From: Paragorgia papillata
Taxonomy: Eukaryota > Cnidaria > Anthozoa > Scleralcyonacea > Coralliidae
DNA: 64,000 nucleotides
Reading direction: 5' to 3'
Assembly (NCBI GenBank): GCA_035771165.1
Contig: JAWNZC010000413.1
Coordinates: forward strand, 62,001 to 126,000
Part shown: piece after piece, positions 46,486 to 58,351 of the stretch
Position numbering within the stretch: the stretch's first letter is position 1
Layout of the letters: each line of letters starts with the position of its first letter
The notes under the pieces: generated by a model
Databases searched by the model: none
What the model saw: the letters and a program-made list of their open reading frames with translations, nothing else
What the model was told of the DNA's origin: nothing
Translations under genes and position numbers: made by a program

Positions 46486-48690
46486 GATGCAAGACAAGAT
46501 GCAAGACAAGACAAGATGCAAGACAAGACAAGATGCAAGACAAGACAAGATGCAAGACAAGACAAGATGCAAGACAAGACAAGATGCAAGACAAGACAAG
46601 ATGCAAGACAAGACAAGATGCAAGACAAGACAAGATGCAAGACAAGACAAGATGCAAGACAAGACAAGATGCAAGACAAGACAAGATGCAAGACAAGACA
46701 AGATGCAAGACAAGACAAGATGCAAGACAAGACAAGATGCAAGACAAGACAAGATGCAAGACAAGACAAGATGCAAGACAAGACAAGATGCAAGACAAGA
46801 CAAGATGCAAGACAAGACAAGATGCAAGACAAGACAAGATGCAAGACAAGACAAGATGCAAGACAAGACAAGATGCAAGACAAGACAAGATGCAAGACAA
46901 GACAAGATGCAAGACAAGACAAGATGCAAGACAAGACAAGATGCAAGACAAGACAAGATGCAAGACAAGACAAGATGCAAGACAAGACAAGATGCAAGAC
47001 AAGACAAGATGCAAGACAAGACAAGATGCAAGACAAGACAAGATGCAAGACAAGACAAGATGCAAGACAAGACAAGATGCAAGACAAGACAAGATGCAAG
47101 ACAAGACAAGATGCAAGACAAGACAAGATGCAAGACAAGACAAGATGCAAGACAAGACAAGATGCAAGACAAGACAAGATGCAAGACAAGACAAGATGCA
47201 AGACAAGACAAGATGCAAGACAAGACAAGATGCAAGACAAGACAAGATGCAAGACAAGACAAGATGCAAGACAAGACAAGATGCAAGACAAGACAAGATG
47301 CAAGACAAGACAAGATGCAAGACAAGACAAGATGCAAGACAAGACAAGATGCAAGACAAGACAAGATGCAAGACAAGACAAGATGCAAGACAAGACAAGA
47401 TGCAAGACAAGACAAGATGCAAGACAAGACAAGATGCAAGACAAGACAAGATGCAAGACAAGACAAGATGCAAGACAAGACAAGATGCAAGACAAGACAA
47501 GATGCAAGACAAGACAAGATGCAAGACAAGACAAGATGCAAGACAAGACAAGATGCAAGACAAGACAAGATGCAAGACAAGACAAGATGCAAGACAAGAC
47601 AAGATGCAAGACAAGACAAGATGCAAGACAAGACAAGATGCAAGACAAGACAAGATGCAAGACAAGACAAGATGCAAGACAAGACAAGATGCAAGACAAG
47701 ACAAGATGCAAGACAAGACAAGATGCAAGACAAGACAAGATGCAAGACAAGACAAGATGCAAGACAAGACAAGATGCAAGACAAGACAAGATGCAAGACA
47801 AGACAAGATGCAAGACAAGACAAGATGCAAGACAAGACAAGATGCAAGACAAGACAAGATGCAAGACAAGACAAGATGCAAGACAAGACAAGATGCAAGA
47901 CAAGACAAGATGCAAGACAAGACAAGATGCAAGACAAGACAAGATGCAAGACAAGACAAGATGCAAGACAAGACAAGATGCAAGACAAGACAAGATGCAA
48001 GACAAGACAAGATGCAAGACAAGACAAGATGCAAGACAAGACAAGATGCAAGACAAGACAAGATGCAAGACAAGACAAGATGCAAGACAAGACAAGATGC
48101 AAGACAAGACAAGATGCAAGACAAGACAAGATGCAAGACAAGACAAGATGCAAGACAAGACAAGATGCAAGACAAGACAAGATGCAAGACAAGACAAGAT
48201 GCAAGACAAGACAAGATGCAAGACAAGACAAGATGCAAGACAAGACAAGATGCAAGACAAGACAAGATGCAAGACAAGACAAGATGCAAGACAAGACAAG
48301 ATGCAAGACAAGACAAGATGCAAGACAAGACAAGATGCAAGACAAGACAAGATGCAAGACAAGACAAGATGCAAGACAAGACAAGATGCAAGACAAGACA
48401 AGATGCAAGACAAGACAAGATGCAAGACAAGACAAGATGCAAGACAAGACAAGATGCAAGACAAGACAAGATGCAAGACAAGACAAGATGCAAGACAAGA
48501 CAAGATGCAAGACAAGACAAGATGCAAGACAAGACAAGATGCAAGACAAGACAAGATGCAAGACAAGACAAGATGCAAGACAAGACAAGATGCAAGACAA
48601 GACAAGATGCAAGACAAGACAAGATGCAAGACAAGACAAGATGCAAGACAAGATGCAAGACAAGACAAGATGCAAGACAAGACAATATAT
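46486..48690 (+). repeat. 17-bp block, GATGCAAGACAAGACAA, about 129 units
   Basis: Equal to the 12-bp unit plus one extra ACAAG. Very uniform, ending abruptly at ACAATATATAG. Confidence 0.95.
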
Positions 48691-49329
48691 AGATATCTAT
48701 TTATACATAGGTATAGTGCATAAAATAGGTATAAATTGTTGTTTTCTTCAGTACTTACTTGTCTATACTTGTAAATATCTTTCTGTCTCTATGTTTGGTG
48801 GAATATAGTTAAACTCTGGTCTAGAAATAACACATGAAAAGTTATGATACAAAATAAATTTACTTGCAAAATTACAATGCAGTAATTCGAATCAATCCAA
48901 ATTACAATGCAAATGCATAACAATACCTGAGAAGTAAATTAGGCAAAGTGAGGCAAGACGAAATAATTAAGGCAAGGGAAGGGAGGCAGTCCTTTAAAAC
49001 TATAAACTGTTTTACCAAATACCAGACACTGCCAGATAGCAGAATTTTACTGGATACTGCCCACTGGGCACCATTACCCAGATCTGGCACATCTCTAAAA
49101 GCTTTACAATATACTTATACAGAACAACATTATATAAAAATCATCTTTAATAATTTATAAATAAGTCACATTTAAAATAAACATATTTTTCTACTTACTT
49201 GTTAAATAGTTAGTAGAATAAAATTATATCTTTCTGTATTTTTGTTTGGTTCTACCCTAAAAAATTACATGAAAATTGAAGATATTGAAATAGAGAGACT
49301 TGCAAAGTTACAGTAATATTTTCAAAATA

Positions 49330-49715
49330 ATGTATTTCAATGCAATGCACTCCAATACAATGCATGTAATACAATGCAATGCAATGTAATTATGCAAAAC
49401 AATGCAAAACAATGCAACGCAATACAATGCAATGTGACACAGTCCTCATTACAATGCAATAAATGTTAATACACTGGAAAACAATACAATACAAAACTTT
49501 ACAACACTCCAATACAATGCAATAACAATAAAAAACAATGCAGTACAGTACAGTAAAGTACAATACAGTGCAGTACAGTGCAGTGCAATACAATGCAATA
49601 CAGTACAATACAGTGCAGTACAATACAGTGCAGTGCAGTGCAGTAGAGTACAATACAATACAGTGCAGTGAGTGCAGTACAGTGCAGTACAATACAGTGC
49701 AGTGCAGTACAGTAT
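49330..49715. repeat. AATAC/AGTAC/AATGC pentamer repeat region
   Basis: Mixed pentamers CAATACAGTG, CAATGCAATA and similar. Diverged compared with the main satellite. Stop-poor frames here are composition artefacts. Confidence 0.85.
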
Positions 49716-49879
49716 TAGTACAATATTATAAAAATGATTTATTCAATTATAAATAGGTATTAAATAGGTATGATATAAGCAGCACTTAAAAGATAAATGC
49801 TTGAAAATTTACTATATAATACAATATTACAATGCAATGGAATGCAATGAATTGCATTGCAATGCAATGAGCAATACAG

Positions 49880-49985
49880 TACAACACAACACAACACAAC
49901 ACAACACAACACAACACAACACAACACAACACAACACAACACACAACACAACACAACACAACACAACACAACACAACACACACAA
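49880..49985. repeat. (ACAAC)n pentamer tract
   Basis: About 20 ACAAC units with one two-base slip near 49941. Confidence 0.9.
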
Positions 49986-50330
49986 TACAATATAATACAA
50001 TATACAATACAGCACTCTGCAATACAATGCAAAGAGAATGTTTATACCTTTTAAGACACTGTAAAACTATACAAAATAATAAAAGAAATATTTACAATAG
50101 TGCAATACATTCAAACAAAACATTTGAATATAATTCAATACAGTACAATAGTATAAACACCATCTTAAATAATGCATCACCTATAAAAAGTATTATATAG
50201 GTATGAGATTAGCTGCACTTAAAAATAAACAAATTGTTTCTTTCTACTTACTTACTTGTCTTATTTAGTTGGTAGAATATCTTTCTGTCTTTATGTTTGG
50301 TGTTCTATAGTTAAGTTCTGGCCCAAAAAA

Positions 50331-51329
50331 GGAATTGAGAAAGCCTTGATAAGCTTATATAAACTTTTATTTATAAAACAAAGGGTTGCAAAGAGTAACC
50401 ACAAAAAGTTTTAACTTACAAAATACATTTATAAAATACAAAAACTAGTAACGATTTAACTTGTTTTTACATGCCAAACTTAGATATTTGATGTATGGGT
50501 CAAACACTGTCAAAATTTATATTTTTCGAAGACTTCGAAGATACAAACGCTATTTATCCCGCTGTAGAATACTGGAATTTAATCCAAGATACAGAATACT
50601 ATTACTAATAGTTCACACTCCTTCAGTTTACTAACCTCTTTTTATCAAAGTAACGTGATTTCTTCAACTTTTTGGCGTCGTTTGTCGTGATCAATCTTCG
50701 TTTTCAGTTTTTGTTTGTACAGTGCCGTCACTGCAGTGTTTAACAAGCTTTTTTGACTTCAAAAATCCACATATTCAGACAAATAGTACGGGATAAACAA
50801 CAGAGGTTTCCTAAGGTACCACTTTGGTGACAAATGATGGCGTTTTTTGTAGATGTTCACTATAAAAAGATGGATTTTTTCCTTGTGTCCATTGAGACTA
50901 AACCAACCCGCCATCTTCTTGCTTGAATTAGTGTGTTTTAGCGGGAAATTTCTTGAGATATGATTGGCCAATAAAAACTATGAACAAGGCTCCGACTTTA
51001 ATCCGACGACTTCCGATGACGCATCGATAAAAACATCGAATTATGAAAGCACTGCCGCAAAAAGTATTTAGGTTTTTTAGCATACTTTTTCATATTTAGG
51101 CAAATGCCTTTCTGTAGAAGCTTGTGTATAAGCATGTTTTAAGCATTCGTGTTGTTTCTCGATGAGCGCGGGTGCTCTAGGATACAGGTTATATAGGGTA
51201 TCCTCTTGGTAGGATACGTTACAATTTTTGTCATTCTAAGTCTAGAACATAGGGTTATATTTTTTTGGTCGAACAAAAAGCATGTTTTCGGTTTTTGTTA
51301 TCTGAATGAACAAGGCACTGTTGATTAAT
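50331..51329. other. Interval without a recognisable gene
   Basis: Interior of the CACTA-like insertion. A 70-codon minus frame near 50759-50971 has no motif support. Confidence 0.4.
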
Positions 51330-51515
51330 TGTTATTGATTAATTAATTAATTAGTTTGATTGATCAATGATTGATTGATCGATTGATTGATTGATTGATT
51401 GACTAATTGTTTAATTAATTGATTGTTTGAATGAATGAATGAATGATTGATTGATTGACTACTTGATTGATTGATTGATTGATTGATTAATTGATTGATT
51501 GATTGATTGAGTTTT
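51330..51515. repeat. (TTGA)n microsatellite with variants
   Basis: Tetranucleotide GATT/TTGA with AATT and ATGA interruptions. Confidence 0.9.
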
Positions 51516-51526
51516 ATTCAATTTTA

Positions 51527-51655
51527 CGCTATATATTTGCAACGGTGGGAAAGTTGTGCAAATTTAACTACAAATTTGCTTTTTAAATTGACATGAGCAA
51601 ATTCATTAGTAAAATTTCGCAAAGTTACAAAACAGCAAAATGTAATTAGCACTTA
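51527..51655. repeat. Duplicated subterminal segment (first copy)
   Basis: About 130 bp similar to 52306-52430: both have TTTGCAACGG, GAGCAAATTCATTAGTAAAA and GCAAAGTTACAAA in order. Confidence 0.75.
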
Positions 51656-52305
51656 TAATAGCTAATAAGAATTGGCCGTACATATATTTTAAAACTACCA
51701 GATCTATTTAGGTTTGAAGTCTTAATTTTTTCAAGAGTAACTAAAGACAAAAAAATTAAAAGACAAAGAACTAGAGTAATCAAGTGTTGGTGAGACCACA
51801 ACATGTATAATAAACATATATCTCATTTAATGGTTGACCTGATGATACAGGCAGGTAATTACTCGTTTTTCTAATTTTTACTTCTTTCAGATAGGATCGA
51901 GATTGGTGAAAGACCTGCTCGTATCATATGTAAAAAAAACATCACATAATTCAGTTAATCTCTATTTAGCCGACGTTGCAATACGTTTAAATTTGGGACC
52001 TAGTTTCAGTATCTGCTTACCGATGTTCACGCTTAAAAAAGCGCTATTAAACTGTGGTGAACTGTAGTGCATGCAAACAGGTTTTCGCTTGTATGAGAAT
52101 GTCGATCAACAGAGGTTCCTAACAAACAACTATACAAGAGATGCCCATGTTTTAATTGTTGACAAAATATTCTTATACAGGTGTATCGTTTTTATCTCAA
52201 AAGAACGCGCTCAGCCTAATCAGATTCTGATAATTTACTAAGTTTGTCAAGCTTTGATCAAAACATCCTAAAAATTGTACTTTTATAGAAGACGGTCCAA
52301 ACTTC

Positions 52306-52660
52306 AGTTTTACAATAAATTTGCAACGGCGTCAAAGTTGGCAAATTTAATGACGAATTTGCATTAAAAATTGACGTGAGCAAATTCATTAGTAAAATTT
52401 TGCAAAGTTACAAACAGTAAAGTTGAATAAACTATTGTGCAAAGTCGTGCAAATTTCTTTTCAAATTTGCTTTAAATTTACCCTCGTAGGCAAATTTATT
52501 TGCAAATTTGGTAACTAATTTGCAAATGCGCAAATTCATATGCAAAGTCGTTGCAAATTTATCGGAATGCAAATTCAAAACACGCCATTAGCAAATTACA
52601 TGCAAATTTAGTTTAACAAATTTGCAAATTATTTGCAAATGTGCAAATTTATCGCAATTT
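52306..52660. repeat. Subterminal GCAAATTT repeats, right
   Basis: Dense AAATTTGC/GCAAATTT words next to the right terminus. Mirror of the left cluster. Confidence 0.75.
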
Positions 52661-52677
52661 CATTTTTTCGTCCCGTG

Positions 52678-53779
52678 CCCTCTATCTCTGCTTCGTAACT
52701 CCCATTTACAAATCGTGCTATAATGGACAGGTACTCTTCGCTCACTATTGTCAGGCCGACGTTTACCACAATAGATCGTTGGAAATGACAAATGTTCTGC
52801 ATCTTTACCCATGAATATTCCAATCGGTCTATTTCATTCACCAGGTGCAAAATTTATTATTTTATCAGCATTTTGAGAAATATCAGGTTCTTGTAGTAGT
52901 GTATCCATTGCACCAGAGGGTCTTTCAGTTTCTTCACACCATTCATCATCAGTATCGTTATGAACTTCATTTGTTGCTGTTGTCTTTGTTGGAGTATTCT
53001 CTTTTTCATTTCCTGAGTTCAATGCATTCGATTGTTTTGACAATTCCATGTTGGATTTTTTAAGAAATTCTGACCATTCCTCGTCAGAATTTGAGTGGAT
53101 TCATCATAATTTCTCGCAATTTGAATTCCTTCGTTTTGAAATATTTCACTCGAATCAACCAAAAATTTTGCAGCTTTGAGAACTTTAGACGGTCTTACAT
53201 TTTGAAATTGGTAATTTGTCACTTTGGTGTTTGTAACTCAAGTGACGTTTTTAATTTGATTGGAATAGTGGCTGACTTATTTATTGGTCTCGGTAAGACA
53301 TTGACGGTTGAGCTGACGTCAGAAGGAACATTCACTACATTACCATGAATACTTAGTTGACCTCCACTAGGTAGTTCTCTCACTTGCATGAAAGGTATTC
53401 TTGGTGATATTAATCTTTCTTCTAAAGGTATTAGACTTTTCAAAGTCTCATGTATTTCAGGAAAATTAATTTTATTTGCTTTTGCACAACTTGGCATTTT
53501 CCCTGATTTAAGATTTGAATGACAAGTAGAGTAAATCCATTCAGTGTCGTCAATACTTTTAACACCAGTCAAACATGAATTTGGAATATCTTTCAAACAC
53601 GATTCATACAATGTCGGATTGCATTTCGTAACCGAGGATTTATACCACAATTGATCACAACATGTGCAAACATAGACAGGCTCAGGCGAGTTAATGTCTG
53701 GGTCCAATTTTTTCTCGACCCAGTAATTTCGCCGCAACGAGTGCGCGGCCGCGTCGCTGTTTTTAGCGCTTTGCGACAT
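52678..53779 (-). pseudogene. Helitron DUF6570-type region upstream of Rep
   Basis: ATG 53779. The first piece (to 53219) has VYVCTCCDQLWYKSSV (Cys-rich), then LISPRIPFMQVREL, GGQLSIHGNVVNVPSDV and VNVLPRPINKSATIPIKLK, the pattern of DUF6570 found N-terminal to Helitron Rep domains. A frameshift leads to NVRPSKVLKAAKFLVDSS (53219-53019), and another leads to 53049-52834, which ends at a TGA (52834-52836) after NFAPGE. The same frame then reads NRPIGIFMGKDAEHLSF and YSTICKWELRSRDR up to the CACTA-like insertion at 52677. The protein resumes at 36516. Confidence 0.75.
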
Positions 53780-53879
53780 TTTTTTCGATTACAAAATGGC
53801 GTTGCTAAGTACCCAAGGAGTGATAGAGCAGAAAGGTTTACATTTGCTCCGAGATGAACTGTGGATGAACTAGTAAACG

Positions 53880-54960
53880 TCGTTCTCACTATACAGTAAA
53901 GCCGAAAACGACGAATGGTATGAAGAAAGTCGTCAATTCTTCAAGGTAAGCGATATTTATTTGGTTGCTAGTAAAGTATATTTGTCTGTTGTCTCACTTG
54001 TCTGTGTTTGTATCGAGCCTCTACACATTTATGTGTACTTTGGTTTGACTTTTGAGTATTAAACATATCTAAACATAAGCACAACAGTGAAGACAAACAC
54101 TTACGGTCTGTCTCAAATTAATAAACTGTGAATACCATTACTGTATATATTATATGATTTTAATAGTTACATACACAGTAAAATTTGATCTAATTGCCCA
54201 AAGACTTGAAAATCTTGACAACTTTGAAGTTCTTGCCATTGCTGTGCATTTATTTAATCATGGTTTAATTTTATTATTTATTGTTACTCTAGATAACAAT
54301 TCTTAATATTATATTGTTATATATTAGGACTATGGTTTAATTACACATTAGAGCTTAAACTCACTACCCAACAACAAGTGCCTTAAATGCTTTAAATAAA
54401 CTGTTGACATTTTCTGCTTTTCTTCAGGTAACAATGCAATATTCCTTTTGACAATGATGATCCAGTGCATCCCCAAGCAATCTCATGGAAGAAGGAACAT
54501 AAAAGAACCAATCACAATTCAACATATACATGTGCCAATTGTTTTATATAAAATAATATGGTGTACATTGAAGTAACCAAATAAAGTAAACATTTTGTGT
54601 TTATTTTTGGGTTGTGTGAGTGTATGTACAGTATCACAAACAGTGTACAATATATAATAACAAAATAATTTAGGAGCAGAGAGCTGTATTCAGCCATTCA
54701 GGTGATTCAAAATATGGTTTCGACATGAGTAATAACAGCTTAATGTACATATACATGTATTTCTGCATCATAAAATCATTAAACCTATCCAAGTAGCCTG
54801 TTTATTAGAATTTTACACTCATGGCTAATGCCAGATGCTGTACTTCCAAGAAAAAATGTCAAAAGAAGCAAACTTGTAAACCATTGCTCAGCAGCAAAGT
54901 AGGGTGAATTAGCACTGACTGCGGCAACCGATCCAAAATAATTTTCTTCAACCTGAATAA
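53880..54960. other. Interval without a supported gene
   Basis: A short plus-strand stretch ending EESRQFFK just before GTAAGC (about 53892-53946) could be an isolated exon, but nothing joins to it. The rest is AT-rich. Confidence 0.35.
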
Positions 54961-54964
54961 ATAA

Positions 54965-55935
54965 TGGTAGGCAGGAGGCAAAATCAGTTGAAAATTATCT
55001 TGGCAGAGCAGAAGAATTTGTAGCTAGGAAGCAAAATCAGCTCAAGATAATCCTGGCAGAGCAGAATAATGGTAGTCAGGAGGCAAAATCAGTTCAAAAT
55101 CATCTTGCCATAGCAGAATAATGGTAGTCAAGAAGCAAAATCAGTTCAAAATCATCTTGCCAGATCAGAATAATGGTAGTCAGGAGGCAAAATCAGTTCC
55201 AAATCATCTTGCCAGGGCAGAATAATGGTAGTCAGGAAGCAAAATGAGTTCAAAATCATCTTGCCAGGGCAGAATAATGGTAGTCAGGAAGCAAAATCAG
55301 TTCAAAATCATCTTGGCAGAGCAGAATAATGGTAGTCAGGAAGCAAAATCAGTTCAAAATCATCTTGCCAGATCAGAATAATGGTAGTCAGGAGGCAAAA
55401 TCAGTTCAAAATCATCTTGCCAGGGCAGAATAATGGTAGTCAGGAAGCAAAATTAGTTCAAAATCATCTTGCCAGGGCAGAATAATGGTAGTCAGGAGGC
55501 AAAATCAGTTCAAAATCATCTTGCCAGAGCAGAATAATGGTAGTCAGGAGGCAAAATCAGTTCAAAATCATCTTGCCAGAGCAGAATAATGGTAGTCAGG
55601 AAACAAAATCAGTTCAAAATCATCTTGCCAGAGCAGAATAATGGTAGTCAGGAGGCAAAATCAGTTCAAAATCATCTTGCCAGAGCAGAATAATGGTAGT
55701 CAGGAGGAAAAATCAGTTCAAAATCATCTCGCCAGAGCAGAATAATGGTAGTCAGGAGGCAAAATCAGTTCAAAATCATCTTGCCAGAGCAGAATAATGG
55801 TAGTCAGGAAGCAAAATCATCTTGCCAGAGCAGAATAATGGTAGTCAGGAGGTAAAATCAGCTCAAAATCATCTTGACAGAGCAGAATAATGGTAGCCAG
55901 GAGATAAAATCAGTTCAAAATTATATTGATAGGGC
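54965..55935. repeat. 52-bp minisatellite, about 18 copies
   Basis: Unit AGAATAATGGTAGTCAGGAG followed by GCAAAATCAGTTCAAAATCA and TCTTGCCAGAGC. The middle copies are 95% or more alike by eye, the outer ones diverged. One copy near 55815 lacks about 14 bp. Confidence 0.95.
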
Positions 55936-57044
55936 AGAATATTAAATGGTGAGAGGTAATCAGAATATTAAAAGGTGATCAACTTTCATCCAAGGAGTCA
56001 GCTGCTGACTGCTGAGCTGCTCCAGTTTTTATATAATATCAGAAGAAGAAAAGACCTTCAGATACGGCTCGTGTTCTTTGAAATTGTGGTAATTCCACGG
56101 CTTAAATTTATGACAAAATCAAAATCATGGAGCCTTTCATGGAATGTTTAAGTCGATTGAAAACTTGTAGTTGTATCCAGCGATGTATATTAAATGTATT
56201 AAAGTGAGCAAAGATTCCCTTCACTTGGCGCCGTGTATAATACTTCGGGACTCGTTTTAATCTTGTTTAACTTCGCTGACCATAACTCTCTTTGTTTCGC
56301 ATAGTATATTGAACGTATGTAAATTATAAAACTATTTACAGACTCTGGAGTTATTAAACAGCAAAGACTTGCAAAGACTTCGAACTTTACTGACTTTCCT
56401 TGTTGTTTCCAGGGTTATGCGGAAAGCCGCTGGGCAAATATATTTCTGTTTCGTCGAAAAATATGGCGCATTTGATAAACCTCGGCTAGCGAGTTCGAAC
56501 ACCAAACTTTGGAGGCTCTGCCGGGAAGGTTCCCCTTGTACAACAATTCTCATTTTGCGTTGTAGTGGTAGAATATGTGCCCAACTATAGTTTTCAAACT
56601 TCGAAAGTGTCATTTAGATCGATTTAATTACTTTAATGTACATAATTCGTAAAATATTCGTCAAAATTTCTCTTTCATGCCATATTTCTTGGAGATATAC
56701 CTAATAATGTCAACATTCGAAGTTTGATTGTTGTATTAGACCTTCATAGCTAACACATTAACACAAAAACGATGTACAAGAACACGCTTTTCCTTTCCGG
56801 CAGGGCATGTTTGTAATTTTACATTAATCCGACGCATATTTGTGTTTATAATTAATCACGTGACACTTTACTGTACAAAGTTAGTATTTAATAAAATCAG
56901 TAAAACATATTTACACAACATTAACAAAGAACCGTTCCCAGAATACGTCGCTTTTGAATGAAAAATGACGCTTTATTTGCACTGCCTGCGCTGATCGCGC
57001 AGAGAGGACTGGACCCAGACATTAACACACCTGAGGGGCCGTTA
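55936..57044. other. Interval without a recognisable gene
   Basis: No motif-bearing ORF, inverted repeat or RNA gene identified. Confidence 0.4.
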
Positions 57045-58351
57045 CTAATGTTTTTTGCGAAAGTTCTGAATGCATTTTGCAACATTAGTTATTTGAGTTT
57101 GTAACGCCGGGATATCATGATCGATTGAACTGTATTTTATGCGTTTGCTCATTAGTTGGGATTGCTCATTCTCAGTAACAAGTTTACGTTTTAAGTAATT
57201 ATTCTGCTGAGTCTGTTTAACCTTTATTGGACTTTTTAATTTATATGTGATCAAAGCGTTTGTTGAAGATTGTTTATTTTTTCCAGGATGGCGTTGTCTG
57301 CTCAAAGAAGTGTCTTTTCCCTGACTTTCTCTAACTTTATTTATATTAGATATTCTAAACCGTTCACAACTTCGCTTTATTTTCTCAGGGTTCAATTCTC
57401 TCTATCTTTTTTATTGGCTTTTCTTCGGATTTCTTTCGCTTTGTCTTGATTCAATGGTCTGTAGATCTGATGTGTTTTTTTCAATATTGCTTTCACTTTA
57501 TCAGGATTTTTCTTTCTGTACAGAATAGAAGCTTTTTTTAAAGACTCTTTCACTTTTTCTGGGTTCAATAGTCTCTAAATCTTAGTAGATTTATTTGATG
57601 ATTCTCTAACTTTTTCTGGGTCCATTTGTCTGTAAATTGCAGTAGATTTCTTAAAAGATTCTTTCACTTTTTCTGGGTTCATTTGTCTGTAAATCGCAGT
57701 AGATTTCTTAAAAGATTCTTTCATTTTTTCTGGGTTCATTTGTCTGTAAATCGCAGTAGATTTCTTAAAAGATTCTTTCACTTTTTCTGGGTTCATTTGT
57801 CTGTAAATCCCAGTTGTTTTCTTAGAGTATTCTCTCACTTTCTCTGCGTTGAAGTGTCTGTAGATCTCATTAGCTTTCTTAGACGATTCTTTTGCCATCT
57901 CCGGATTTAACTTCCTGTACAACGCGGTAGATCTTTTAAAAGATTCTTTAACCTTTTCAGGGTTCGTCTTTCTGTATAATGTACAAGCTTTCTTTGAACA
58001 ATCTTTTATTTTATCAGGATTCTTTTGCTTGTAAGTTTTGTCATAGTTACGCTTTCTTTCATTTTCTTTAATCTTATAATCAGCATCTTTCCTTTTGTTC
58101 CTCATTAAATGTTTAATATATTCATTTTTATCATTTCGTTTTGACTTGCCATTTTGTTTTTTATTTTTTGGTTTTGCTTTCTCTACCAAATGAATCAAAT
58201 CAGTCGATGAGTTTAATCCTGAACTAGTGCTTGTTGCAGTTGTGCTACGCACGTTAACATGATTTGAAACCTGGTATTTGGTTTGGAGCGTTTGGTATAA
58301 GAAGTTTTGTTGATACATAATGAATCTCGTCAAGATGTCCGATATATACAT
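57045..58351 (-). pseudogene. Helitron charged linker with about ten 21-residue repeats
   Basis: Follows the OTU domain by a frame change. A Lys/Asn-rich stretch (KPKNKKQNGKSKRNDKNE) leads into repeats of the form NPEKVKESFKKSTAIYRQM, 63 bp per unit. The central three or four are nearly identical; those at both ends are diverged. Frameshifts near 57575 and 57400 separate the last units, and the reading ends at 57045 after KCIQNFRKKH. Such charged repeats occur between OTU and Rep parts in animal Helitrons. Function unknown, perhaps a flexible or nucleic-acid-binding linker (inference). Confidence 0.7.

Larger units (their letters stand above)
38157..48690 (+). repeat. 10.5-kb simple satellite built of GCAAGACAAG words
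   Basis: A continuous array made from two building words, a 5-mer (ACAAG) and a 7-mer (GAYGCAA), in several combinations. Sub-blocks are listed separately. The plus strand is A/G/C only, apart from one T per unit in some blocks. No unit contains a stop codon on either strand, so frames of more than 3,500 codons appear on both strands; these are not genes. GC content, near 50%, differs from the AT-rich surroundings. Confidence 0.95.
48729..50330. repeat. Triplicated flank unit with different simple repeats between copies
   Basis: A related 70-90-bp segment (CTACTTACTTGT...AATATCTTTCTGT...TGTTTGGT) occurs at about 48751-48815, 49190-49253 and 50244-50315. Between copies lie different pentameric tracts, each preceded or followed by AGGTAT...GCACTTAAAA. 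The structure looks like an old tandem repeat in which a simple repeat expanded separately in each copy. Confidence 0.65.
36520..52677. mobile_element. CACTA-like giant insertion, 16,158 bp, carrying satellite DNA
   Basis: Termini share the 16 bp CACGGGACGAAAAAAT in inverted orientation, flanked by CCC. Just inside both ends are clusters of short GCAAATTT/AAATTTGC motifs (36532-36790 and about 52310-52660), also in inverted orientation. CAC termini, a 3-bp duplication and dense subterminal repeats are the features of CACTA/EnSpm elements. No transposase was found: the interior holds two MITEs, the 10.5-kb satellite, three other simple-repeat tracts and AT-rich sequence. It is therefore non-autonomous. 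It lies inside the Helitron coding region, between RSRDR and VAQSV. Confidence 0.75.

Noticed and set aside
38157..48690. CRISPR array
   Set aside because: The repeats are directly contiguous, with no unique spacers and no cas genes, in a eukaryotic context.
38144..48808. Reading frames of more than 3,500 codons on both strands across the satellite, including MQDK- and LVLS-type repeats
   Set aside because: They result from a repeat unit without stop codons in any frame. All frames are open at once, frames shift meaning between blocks, and there is no start context or non-repetitive domain.
49390..50054. Cys/Leu/Tyr-rich frames on the minus strand and Gln/Asn/Thr-rich frames on the plus strand
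   Set aside because: Products of pentamer low-complexity DNA. No domain structure.
53680..57030. Inverted match of about 22 bp (GGACCCAGACATTAAC...CCTGAG) at 53690 and 57009 as termini of an insertion
   Set aside because: Short, internal to a coding stretch on one side, without flanking duplication or further inverted similarity.
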